DNA of 6,950 bases from CAZYTO01 sp964650405 (GTDB lineage Bacteria; Acidobacteriota; Thermoanaerobaculia; Gp7-AA8): the NCBI GenBank assembly GCA_964650405.1, contig CAZYTO010000291.1, positions 1 to 6,950 of the forward strand, in the 5' to 3' direction. Within the stretch, counting starts at the first letter, position 1, and each line of letters starts with the position of its first letter. The notes below the pieces were generated by a model. That model worked only from the letters and a program-made list of their open reading frames with translations. It was not told the DNA's origin and did no database searches. Of this stretch, positions 1 through 5,599 are shown piece after piece. A program made the translations under genes and the position numbers.

Positions 1-256
1 TTTTGGCATGAGTGAGTCGGGGGTGCCGTGGTTCGGTCGAAGGCCGGGCGTTTGGCAGTGATGAAGATGTCGCCGTAGGCGACGACGTCGATACTGGAAA
101 GTTGTCGAGGTGGGCCTTCGTCGACGATCGAAGGATTGGCGCGGTGTAGCGTTACGAGGCCACGGGTCCACGCCCCGACCACGCACTTGCCAGCGATCTC
201 GTGGATTACCGGGGGAGGGAGGAGCGGGAGTGGTTAGAGAGCTCGGCTCGTCCGGG
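1..256 (-). other. Left-edge stretch without a supported gene; minus-strand open frame running off the edge
   Basis: No gene can be defended here. On the minus strand one frame stays open from a TAA at 234-236 to the left edge. Between about 125 and 1 its codons look coding-like, with mostly G or C in third position, and the peptide contains IDVVAYGDIFITAKRP. There is no ATG; the only early candidate start is GTG at 180-182, without a clear Shine-Dalgarno sequence. It could be the beginning of a gene lying mostly outside the window, a decayed remnant, or a chance open frame in GC-rich DNA. I do not recognise the peptide. A 6-bp perfect inverted repeat with a 3-base loop lies at 69-83 and lacks a T-run, so it is not a convincing terminator for the gene ending at 257. 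Confidence 0.15.
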
Positions 257-706
257 CTACTTTCGCGTGATCGTGAATTTGCCGAACGACACTCCGACCT
301 CGATCCCTCGTCCCTTGCCGGCCAGTGCCAACGACACCTCACCTTTCGTGACCACGGCCGCCGACGCTTCTTTCCCTGCGCCTGCGTTGGCGGACCCGGT
401 GACATAGGTGCCGAACAGCTCACCGATGTCGCTGACCTCGGAGAACTTGCCTGTGCCGTCGTGGATCTCTGACTTGCCGGCCGTGATTCCGCCTCCCTTC
501 GCCTCCAGCTTCACGGAAGCAGTCTGACCGTTGTCGCACGTGATCTGGCCGGTCCCGCTGGCTACTTTGTAGAAGATCGACCAGCCGTGCATTTCAAACG
601 TCATCTGGCACTTGGTCGACTTCTCTGCTGCCGACACGTCAGCGGTTGACGCCGCCGCGACGAGCAGAAGCATCGTGAAAACGATACGAGTAACGTTCTG
701 GCGCAT
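257..706 (-). CDS. Small exported protein of unknown family, Gly/Ala-rich
   Basis: This 149-residue protein is probably secreted or periplasmic; its function is unknown. The ATG at 704-706 is chosen over an upstream in-frame start because AGGAGG sits 7 bases before it and the protein then begins with a typical signal peptide. That peptide has a basic MRQNVTR start, a hydrophobic core at residues 9-20, and probable cleavage near residues 26-28 (VSAAE). The mature part is about 120 residues, rich in Gly, Ala, Thr and Val, with alternating patterns that suggest a small beta-sheet or barrel fold. Cys33 and Cys57 could form a disulfide. Recognisable segments are GWSIFYKVASGTG (41-53), KFSEVSDIGELFGTYV (87-102) and the glycine-rich end KGRGIEVGVSFGKFTI. 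The overall look recalls small beta-barrel exported families such as SYLF or DUF1134, but I cannot assign it to either. It lies 108 bp downstream of the VWFA-related gene on the same strand, so it may be co-transcribed or have its own promoter; a weak -10-like TACGAT lies at 759-764. Confidence 0.8.
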   Translation of the reverse strand: MRQNVTRIVFTMLLLVAAASTADVSAAEKSTKCQMTFEMHGWSIFYKVASGTGQITCDNGQTASVKLEAKGGGITAGKSEIHDGTGKFSEVSDIGELFGTYVTGSANAGAGKEASAAVVTKGEVSLALAGKGRGIEVGVSFGKFTITRK

Positions 707-713
707 GGACACT

Positions 714-719
714 CCTCCT
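714..719 (-). promoter_or_regulatory. Shine-Dalgarno sequence of the small exported protein
   Basis: AGGAGG on the minus strand, 7 bases before the ATG at 704-706. It is a near-perfect anti-16S match at ideal spacing, and it decides the start: the longer in-frame extension upstream has no comparable signal and would bury the signal peptide. Confidence 0.8.
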
Positions 720-814
720 GAGAATTCCGGATGTGGTCGTTGATCGTCACAAGTGCGGATCGTACACTCTCGCCCGAGCAAGGTGTGTGCCCCCCAGCTC
801 GCCGCCTCTCGCCG

Positions 815-1837
815 CTACTCCTTGTCCACGTACGTCGAACGCGCCAGGACCTCGGCGTTGCGGCGGTTGACGGTGACCTCGATGGTGTGGGTGCCGCGGA
901 CTTTGGTCTCGGGTTTGCGCACTTCGAGCTCGTAGTGTCCGGCCAGGGTGTGCTGGAGGTTCTCGATGGCCAGGCGCGGGAAGTGCCAGGTCTTCGCGTA
1001 GGAGCCGCCGGTGTCAGCGGAGATCTTGCCGAGGCCGACTTCGAGGGAGTGCGAGTCGGCCTGGGTGAAGTCGAGTGTGAAGACGCTCACCCGCGCTGCT
1101 TCGAGGGCGGTACGGGCGATGGGGTAGTTCATCTCCATCCGCACGCCGCCGCGCCCGAACCGGCCGAGGCCCCAGCCCACGAAGATGAGCGACTTCGGGC
1201 CGGGGATGGGACGGAGGGCATTGGCGATGAGGATGAGGGCAGTCTCCGGCTTGCCGGCCTTGAGCATCTCGCCGTGGTCGAGGCGTCTGGCGATGGACGG
1301 CGACGGGACGATGGGCGGCGTGGCTGGGTCGTTCATAAGGATCGACTCTTCCATGGCGCCGCGGACGCGGTGCATGTCGTCGGTGAAGTCGGAGCGGAAC
1401 TTGAGGTGGGAGTCGTAGGAGAAGACGGCCACGCGGTCGTCGGGCTCGAGGAAGCCTACCATGGAGTCGATGTACTGATTGAGCTGCATCTGGCCGCCGA
1501 GGCGTGAGGGCTCGCGGGCGATGTCGGTCTGGAAGAAGTAGACGAGGAGGCGGCCGCGCGGAGCCTGGATGTCGACCGTCTTGTTGACTTCTACGGGGGG
1601 GCGTTCGATTTCGGCGACCTCGCGCGTGGCGGCGGTCTCCGGAATCCAGTCGACCGACTCGACGACGGCCGGCTTGCCGTCGATGAGGACGTGGAAGTCG
1701 GCCACGGTCAGCCCGGTGATGGGGTCGCCGCGCCCGTTGACGACGCGGGCGTCGACGAGGACGCGCTCGACGACGATCCGCTCCTGGACCGGCGCGGGCG
1801 GCTGCTGGAGAAGGGCGAGAAGAAATGGGGCAAGCAT
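815..1837 (-). CDS. VWFA-related domain exported protein (Acidobacteria-type)
   Basis: This 340-residue protein is probably exported and resembles the 'VWFA-related domain' family found in many paralogous copies in Acidobacteriota; the cellular role of that family is not established. After a short hydrophobic leader (MLAPFLLALL) comes the characteristic N-terminal beta unit: VERVLVDARVVNGRGDPITG, then LTVADFHVLIDGKPAVVESV (about residues 23-62). A von Willebrand A-like Rossmann fold follows: strand RLLVYFFQTDIA (96-107), DRVAVFSYDSHLKFRSDFT (134-152), KSLIFVGWGLG (215-225), ARVSVFTLDF (248-257) and a C-terminal beta part ending HTIEVTVNRRNAEVLARSTY. The usual DxSxS metal site after the first strand is not intact; the segment reads FFQTDIARE, so metal-dependent ligand binding is doubtful. 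ATG at 1835-1837 is chosen because GGAGG lies 9 bases upstream. An in-frame ATG at 1868-1870 would add 11 residues with two arginines and remains possible. The gene diverges from the M64 peptidase. Confidence 0.85.
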   Translation of the reverse strand: MLAPFLLALLQQPPAPVQERIVVERVLVDARVVNGRGDPITGLTVADFHVLIDGKPAVVESVDWIPETAATREVAEIERPPVEVNKTVDIQAPRGRLLVYFFQTDIAREPSRLGGQMQLNQYIDSMVGFLEPDDRVAVFSYDSHLKFRSDFTDDMHRVRGAMEESILMNDPATPPIVPSPSIARRLDHGEMLKAGKPETALILIANALRPIPGPKSLIFVGWGLGRFGRGGVRMEMNYPIARTALEAARVSVFTLDFTQADSHSLEVGLGKISADTGGSYAKTWHFPRLAIENLQHTLAGHYELEVRKPETKVRGTHTIEVTVNRRNAEVLARSTYVDKE

Positions 1838-1846
1838 CGTCTCTCG

Positions 1847-1851
1847 CCTCC
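1847..1851 (-). promoter_or_regulatory. Shine-Dalgarno sequence of the VWFA-related gene
   Basis: GGAGG on the minus strand, 9 bases before the ATG at 1835-1837. It favours this start over the in-frame ATG at 1868-1870, which has only a weak GGAA upstream, and over farther ones that would run into the divergent peptidase gene. Confidence 0.65.
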
Positions 1852-1855
1852 AGAA

Positions 1856-1861
1856 TACAAT
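1856..1861 (+). promoter_or_regulatory. Candidate -10 element (TACAAT) for a leaderless peptidase mRNA
   Basis: TACAAT matches the sigma-70 -10 consensus TATAAT at 5 of 6 positions and ends 7 bases before the ATG at 1869. A transcript starting the usual 6-8 bases downstream would begin at or within about a base of the start codon, so the mRNA would be leaderless. This fits the absence of any Shine-Dalgarno sequence before that ATG. No convincing -35 hexamer is seen at 16-18 bp spacing. The same heptamer TACAATC stands in the same place before the Uma2 gene. Confidence 0.5.
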
Positions 1862-1868
1862 CCGTGGC

Positions 1869-3287
1869 ATGCGCTTCCGCTTCGTTCTGGTGACGTTTTT
1901 CCTATTCGCTCCGTCCGCCGTCGCCGCGCGTTTCGACGATTTCTTCCTCGACAAGACGATGCGCGTCGATTACTTCCACACTGGGAATCATGGGGAGGAG
2001 GTCATCGCGCTCGATGACGTCGTTTCGGACGGCCCGTGGCCGGGCAGCCGGACGCGCCTGCTCGACACCTCGAACCTGGGTGAATACTTCTTCGACGTCA
2101 TCGACCGCGAGACGAACCAGGTGGTCTATTCGCGCGGGTTCAATTCGGTCTTCGGGGAGTGGGCGACGACGGACGAGGCCAAGGCCCGGGCCGGGACGTT
2201 CGAGGAGTCGGTGCGCTTCCCCTGGCCGAAGAAGCCGGTGCAGCTCGTGGTCAAGCACCGCGACAAGGACGGCGCGTTCCAGCAGATCTGGTCGACGCTG
2301 ATCGATCCGCAGTCCCGCTCGGTCAATCCCGCCGATCGCGCCCCGGCCGGGAAGGTCTGGACGCTCTTCGAGAACGGCCCGGCCGCGGAGAAGGTGGACC
2401 TGTTGATCATCGGCGAGGGCTACAGCGCCGCCGAACAGGAGAAGCTGCACGCCGACGTGAAGCGCATGGCGGCGAAGCTGTTTGCCACCGAGCCGTTCAA
2501 GAGCCGGCAGAAGGACTTCAACGTCCGCGTGCTCGATCTCGTCGAGGCGCAGAGCGGGATCGACCGGCCGCGCACGCACGACGACCGCCGGACGCTGACC
2601 GGCGTGCAGTACAACATCTTCGACTCGGAGCGCTACGTGCTCACCATGCACGATCACGCCCTGCGCAACGTGGCTTCGGCGGCGCCCTACGACTTCCTGG
2701 AGATCCTCGTCAACGAGAAGACCTACGGCGGCGGGGGGATCTTTCGCGACCAGGCCACGTCCTGCGTCGACTCGGCCTTCGCCGAGTACATCTTCGTCCA
2801 CGAGTTCGGCCATCACTTCGCGGCTCTGGCGGACGAGTACTACACCTCGCCCGTGGCCTACCAGACCGGTGGGGACGAGCATCCAGAGCCCTGGGAGCCG
2901 AACGTGACGGCCCTGCACGATCCGGCGAAGCTGAAGTGGCGCGACCTGGCGGACAAGGACGTGCCGTTGCCGACGGCGTGGGAGAAGGACGACTTCGACA
3001 AGCACTCGCGCGAGATCCAGAAGGAGCGGGCCCGCATCCGCGCCGCCAACGAGCCGGAGTCAGTGATGGATCAGCTCTTCCGCGACGAGCGCGCCTGGGA
3101 GACGAAGTACCTCGGCTCGCAGAAGTACGCCGGCAGAGTCGGGGCGTTCGAAGGGGCCGCGTACGAGTCGAAAGGCCTCTATCGCCCCGAAACGGACTGC
3201 ATCATGTTCACCCGCGACGAAGTCGGCTTCTGTCGCGTCTGCCGTCACGCCATCGAACGGATCATCGACGAGTATTCGAGGCCGTGA
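1869..3287 (+). CDS. Secreted M64-family zinc metallopeptidase
   Basis: This 472-residue protein is probably a secreted zinc endopeptidase of family M64 (IgA-peptidase-like); its substrate cannot be told from sequence. ATG at 1869 gives a clear signal peptide (MRFRFVLVTFFLFAPSAVAA, cleavage near residue 19-20); longer in-frame extensions lack one and would overlap the divergent gene. Residues 21-150 form a beta-rich N-terminal region of the kind that precedes M64 catalytic domains (MRVDYFHTGN, GEYFFDVIDRETNQVVYSRG). The catalytic part begins with KVDLLIIGEGYSAAEQEKL (about 175-193) and carries HEFGHHFAALADEYY at 311-325: His311 and His315 would bind zinc, Glu312 would be the general base, and Asp322 is a plausible third ligand. 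A charged, probably helical stretch (about 365-410) and a C-terminal Cys motif (C444IMFTRDEVGFC455RVC458) are also typical of the family. The gene looks intact and of normal length. It diverges from the VWFA-related gene; any functional link between them is unproven. Confidence 0.9.
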   Translation: MRFRFVLVTFFLFAPSAVAARFDDFFLDKTMRVDYFHTGNHGEEVIALDDVVSDGPWPGSRTRLLDTSNLGEYFFDVIDRETNQVVYSRGFNSVFGEWATTDEAKARAGTFEESVRFPWPKKPVQLVVKHRDKDGAFQQIWSTLIDPQSRSVNPADRAPAGKVWTLFENGPAAEKVDLLIIGEGYSAAEQEKLHADVKRMAAKLFATEPFKSRQKDFNVRVLDLVEAQSGIDRPRTHDDRRTLTGVQYNIFDSERYVLTMHDHALRNVASAAPYDFLEILVNEKTYGGGGIFRDQATSCVDSAFAEYIFVHEFGHHFAALADEYYTSPVAYQTGGDEHPEPWEPNVTALHDPAKLKWRDLADKDVPLPTAWEKDDFDKHSREIQKERARIRAANEPESVMDQLFRDERAWETKYLGSQKYAGRVGAFEGAAYESKGLYRPETDCIMFTRDEVGFCRVCRHAIERIIDEYSRP

Positions 3288-3288
3288 A

Positions 3289-3314
3289 TCGCTGGTCGCT
3301 TTTCGCTGATCGCT
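3289..3314 (+). repeat. Short tandem repeat, two 12-base units
   Basis: TCGCTGGTCGCT (3289-3300) recurs as TCGCTGATCGCT (3303-3314), 11 of 12 identical, with starts 14 bases apart; each unit is itself built from TCGCT. It begins immediately after the M64 stop codon. It may be a small intergenic repeat element also present elsewhere in the genome; nothing shows a protein-binding role. Confidence 0.45.
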
Positions 3315-3326
3315 GGGTGGGGTAGG

Positions 3327-3344
3327 GCACGACCGGCGTCGTGC
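3327..3344 (+). other. Perfect intergenic hairpin, 7-bp stem and 4-base loop
   Basis: GCACGAC-CGGC-GTCGTGC is a perfect inverted repeat 40 bases after the M64 stop codon. It could act in transcription termination or mRNA 3'-end protection for the peptidase, or be a dispersed palindromic element. The following bases (AAATTCCCG) have no T-run, so it is not a standard intrinsic terminator. The rest of the 3288-3434 gap holds only the short tandem repeat and the promoter of the next gene. Confidence 0.45.
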
Positions 3345-3422
3345 AAATTCCCGTGGGTGGGGTGCACTGCTAATGCCACTCTCCGCCATCAGCGCCTGTT
3401 CGTCGGCCGGAAGAACTGACGT

Positions 3423-3428
3423 TACAAT
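3423..3428 (+). promoter_or_regulatory. Candidate -10 element (TACAAT) for a leaderless Uma2 mRNA
   Basis: TACAAT ends 6 bases before the ATG at 3435, so transcription would start at or next to the start codon. There is no Shine-Dalgarno sequence in between. A weak -35-like TTCGTC lies at 3399-3404 with an 18-bp spacer. Sequence and position match the element before the M64 gene. Confidence 0.5.
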
Positions 3429-3434
3429 CACCGG

Positions 3435-4010
3435 ATGGTGCGACCGTCGCAGCGGAGATACACCGTCGAGGATTACTTCTTCGTCGAGGTTGGATCACCG
3501 ATCAAGCACGAATATTTCGGCGGCGAGGTTTACGCGATCGCGGGCGGAACGCGCGTTCACGCACGTGTCGCCACCAACGTGCTTACGACGCTGAGTGAAT
3601 CGTTGCGCGGAACGCCCTGTGAAGCATTCACGAGCGACATGCGCGTCATGACGCCTTCCGGGCTTTACACGTATCCGGACGCTTCCGTCGTTTGCGGTGA
3701 GGTGCACGTGATTGGCGGGGAAGAACGAGCGACCCTGCTCAATCCGGTCGTGCTCATGGAGGTTCTCTCCGATTCAACGCGCGAATACGACTGCGGCGAG
3801 AAGTTCGAGATGTACCGTTCCATCTCCGCACTTCGAGACGTCGTTCTGATCGAGCAGTCGAAACCACGTGTCGAGCACCGGCACCGCGCACGAGCCGAAG
3901 AATGGATCAGTCGTGTCTTTGATGCGCTCGATCAGACTGTGAGCCTCGAGTCCATCGGCGTGGAATTGCCTCTCGCGCGCATCTACGAGCGCGTGGACTT
4001 CCCGCGCTGA
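3435..4010 (+). CDS. Uma2 family (DUF820) endonuclease-like protein
   Basis: This 191-residue protein belongs to the Uma2/DUF820 family, which has a PD-(D/E)xK-type restriction endonuclease fold. The biological role of the family is poorly known; members are often solitary and present in many copies in cyanobacteria, Chloroflexi, planctomycetes and acidobacteria. Family landmarks in order: YTVEDYFFVE (9-18), HEYFGGEVYAIAGG (25-38), VHARVATNVL (41-50), the acidic TYPDASVV (79-86) with Asp82, NPVVLMEVLSDST (103-115) with Glu109, and YDCGEKFEMYRSI (118-130) with Lys123. Asp82, Glu109 and Lys123 match the expected catalytic set, so the protein is probably active. Length is normal. ATG at 3435 follows a -10-like TACAAT by 6 bases. 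The gene stands alone, with a 147-bp gap upstream and a convergent neighbour downstream. It uses somewhat more A/T-ending codons than the neighbours, which may mean a more recent arrival; this is an impression, not a calculation. Confidence 0.88.
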   Translation: MVRPSQRRYTVEDYFFVEVGSPIKHEYFGGEVYAIAGGTRVHARVATNVLTTLSESLRGTPCEAFTSDMRVMTPSGLYTYPDASVVCGEVHVIGGEERATLLNPVVLMEVLSDSTREYDCGEKFEMYRSISALRDVVLIEQSKPRVEHRHRARAEEWISRVFDALDQTVSLESIGVELPLARIYERVDFPR

Positions 4011-4027
4011 TGCCTTAGCGCGCTACG

Positions 4028-4048
4028 CCCGGCCAGCGCCTCGCCGGG
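4028..4048. terminator. Weak hairpin between convergent genes
   Basis: CCCGGC (4028-4033) and GCCGGG (4043-4048) form a 6-bp GC stem with a 9-base loop, in the 99-bp gap between the convergent Uma2 and VirJ-like genes. The position suits a bidirectional terminator, but neither side has a proper T-run (AATTAAC follows on the plus strand), so this is only a candidate. Confidence 0.25.
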
Positions 4049-4109
4049 AATTAACGATGTTCGCATACGCCCGGGATTGCTGCCTCTGCGAACCGCAAAC
4101 AGCGACCTC

Positions 4110-4781
4110 TCACCTCCCCGCGGCCCGCAGGATTGCCCGTGCCACTTCCGGGTAGCGGCCGTCGAAGTGGTGGTGGCCGGGCATGCGGACCTTGGTGACG
4201 ATCTGCGGGGGGAGGCCGGGGCAGAGGGAGTCTTTTTCTTTCTCGCCGTAGATGCAGAGGACGTTGAGGCCGTGCATTTTTTCGACCTCGGGCCGGACGG
4301 CGAACTGCGGCTCGCGGGAGTGGTAGAAGGGGATCCAGCTCGCGTGGTATTTGAAGTCGATGTTCGGGGCGAGGCCGAGGAGGGCGACGGCCACGACTTT
4401 GGACCGGGTCTGCGGGCTGAGGTGGTTGACCAGGAACGGCAGGACGTCGGCGCCGCGCGAGTAGCCGATGAGGATGACTTTCGGCTTGTTCCACACCTCC
4501 GACCAGCCGGTGATCAACTGCTCCAGGTCGGCCGCGGCTTCTTCGGGAGTGCGGCGCGGTCCGAAGTAGAGGTTCGAGAGGAGGCCGACGATGGGGATGC
4601 CTTCCTTGCGCAGCTCGTTCGTGACGAGGATGTCGATGCGGCGCCACCCGCCGTCGCCGCTGAGCATGATGGCCAGGGTGTCGCTCGTGCCGTGGGTGGC
4701 GGGGCGGATGACGATGGGGAGGTTGGCAGCCTGCGCGGTGGCGGCGGCGAGCAGGAACGTGACGGCGAGAAGGCGTTTCAC
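4110..4781 (-). CDS. AcvB/VirJ-family periplasmic alpha/beta hydrolase, second copy
   Basis: This 223-residue alpha/beta hydrolase belongs to the VirJ/AcvB 'virulence factor' family. Characterised relatives in Agrobacterium (AcvB) hydrolyse lysyl-phosphatidylglycerol in the periplasm, and Pseudomonas aeruginosa has an alanyl-phosphatidylglycerol hydrolase encoded next to its synthase. A similar role here is inferred from family plus the upstream mprF gene. Residues 1-19 are a signal peptide (KRLLAVTFLLAAATAQAAN). The family motif SGDGGW lies at 41-46, the nucleophile elbow GYSRG at 106-110 with Ser108, and the catalytic His is in GHHHFDG at 202-208. The acid is probably among Glu180-Asp184. 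Cys176 and Cys187 are shared with the sister protein and could form a disulfide. The start is GTG at 4779-4781, overlapping the TGA of the upstream copy as GTGA; no Shine-Dalgarno sequence is evident, so translation is probably coupled. It is clearly paralogous to its neighbour but well diverged, so the duplication is not recent. Confidence 0.87.
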   Translation of the reverse strand: MKRLLAVTFLLAAATAQAANLPIVIRPATHGTSDTLAIMLSGDGGWRRIDILVTNELRKEGIPIVGLLSNLYFGPRRTPEEAAADLEQLITGWSEVWNKPKVILIGYSRGADVLPFLVNHLSPQTRSKVVAVALLGLAPNIDFKYHASWIPFYHSREPQFAVRPEVEKMHGLNVLCIYGEKEKDSLCPGLPPQIVTKVRMPGHHHFDGRYPEVARAILRAAGR

Positions 4782-5449
4782 TTCAGGTGCTCGAGGATGA
4801 TGCGGCCGAGGTTCTCATAACCGCCGTCGAAATGGTGCGCCCCTTTCAGCATAACCACGTCGATGGCGGGCGTGTTGGCGAGCGCGGGGCAGAGGGCTTC
4901 CTTGTCGTCCTGCCCGTAGAGACAGAGCATGTTCATGCCGCGGAGCCGGTCGACGTCAGGTTTCACCGGAGCGCCTTTCCCGGCGGTATGCAACCAGTCG
5001 GTGACGTGAAACTCGAACTCCACGCGCGGCGAAGGGCCGAGCAGCGCCAGCAGGCGGACCTTCTCCCGCGTTTCCTGCGGCAGGCGCGCCACCATGGCCG
5101 GCAGGACGTCGGCGCCCCGCGAGTATCCGACGAAGAGCACCCGCGACTTGTGCCAGGCTGCCAGGTACGTCTCGACGAGCGATTGCAGGTCGGCGGAGGC
5201 AATCTCCGGCGTCTTCTTGGTCCAGAAATACTGCAGGGCGTTGAGGCCGGCCACCGGCATGCCGTTGGCGGTCAGGACGGCGGAGATCTCCTTGTCGATC
5301 TTCGCCCAGCCACCGTCGCCGCTGACGAAGACGACGAGCGTATCGGAGCTGGTGCCTGCCGCCGCGGGCACCTCGACGACAGGGAGCTTCGTCCCGGCGA
5401 AGACGGCGGGAGCGAGCAACAGTGAGAGAGTGAAGAGGGCTGACTTCAT
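4778..5449 (-). CDS. AcvB/VirJ-family periplasmic alpha/beta hydrolase, first copy
   Basis: This 223-residue paralogue of the downstream gene is exactly the same length. It is probably a periplasmic hydrolase acting on aminoacyl-phosphatidylglycerol, inferred from the AcvB/VirJ family and from mprF upstream. ATG at 5447-5449 gives a clean signal peptide (MKSALFTLSLLLAPAVFAG); in-frame starts farther up (ATG at 5494, GTG at 5506) would put a basic stretch before it and are less likely. SGDGGW lies at 43-48, GYSRG at 108-112 with nucleophile Ser110, and the His motif GAHHFDGG at 203-210. Cys176 and Cys187 align with the sister copy. The two proteins share SGDGGW, GYSRGADVLP, the LC-YG segment and HHFDG but differ in surface segments and in the region after the nucleophile (HVTDWLHTAGKG here), which may mean different substrates. 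The stop overlaps the next start by 4 bp. No good Shine-Dalgarno sequence precedes the ATG. Confidence 0.87.
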   Translation of the reverse strand: MKSALFTLSLLLAPAVFAGTKLPVVEVPAAAGTSSDTLVVFVSGDGGWAKIDKEISAVLTANGMPVAGLNALQYFWTKKTPEIASADLQSLVETYLAAWHKSRVLFVGYSRGADVLPAMVARLPQETREKVRLLALLGPSPRVEFEFHVTDWLHTAGKGAPVKPDVDRLRGMNMLCLYGQDDKEALCPALANTPAIDVVMLKGAHHFDGGYENLGRIILEHLK

Positions 5450-5599
5450 GAAACCGGGCTTCGCGCTACAACGCCGGGCTGGGCGCTTTTTCATCCTACC
5501 CGACACGCAAGTTCGCGCTGTGCGTTGTGATGGGCGATTGCCGCCAGATCCTTCGCTCCCGCCCGAACCGCTGCCCGCGCTCAGGGTGAAGTTCGCATC
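5450..5599 (-). other. Gap between mprF and the hydrolase pair
   Basis: These 150 bases separate mprF from the two hydrolase genes on the same strand. The gap is long enough for a separate promoter or a leaky terminator. On the minus strand TAGGAT at about 5491-5496 is -10-like but lacks a -35. The heptamer CCGGGCT occurs twice on the plus strand (about 5454-5460 and 5473-5479). No stable hairpin with a T-run is visible. The hydrolases may thus be expressed with mprF or independently of it. Confidence 0.3.

Noticed and set aside
69..83. Inverted repeat GTCGCC-GTA-GGCGAC as terminator of the gene ending at 257
   Set aside because: The stem is only 6 bp, there is no T-run on either strand, and it lies about 175 bases past the stop codon.
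731..1507. Long plus-strand open frame opposite the VWFA-related gene
   Set aside because: It is antisense to a gene with clear domain pattern and Shine-Dalgarno sequence; its translation is low-complexity (Gly, Ala, Val, Asp, Glu) as expected from the opposite strand of GC-rich coding DNA.
1902..3005. Long minus-strand open frame opposite the M64 peptidase
   Set aside because: Arg/Val/Leu-rich shadow of a gene with a complete zinc-peptidase motif; no signal for translation initiation and no recognisable domain.
2159..3325. Plus-strand frame overlapping the M64 gene
   Set aside because: Arg/Gly/Ala-rich frame-shifted reading of the same DNA; the real frame carries HEFGH and the signal peptide.
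4110..5449. VirJ similarity as evidence for a type IV secretion or T-DNA system
   Set aside because: No secretion, mobilisation or conjugation gene is nearby, while a lipid aminoacyltransferase is; the AcvB-type lipid hydrolase role explains the context better.
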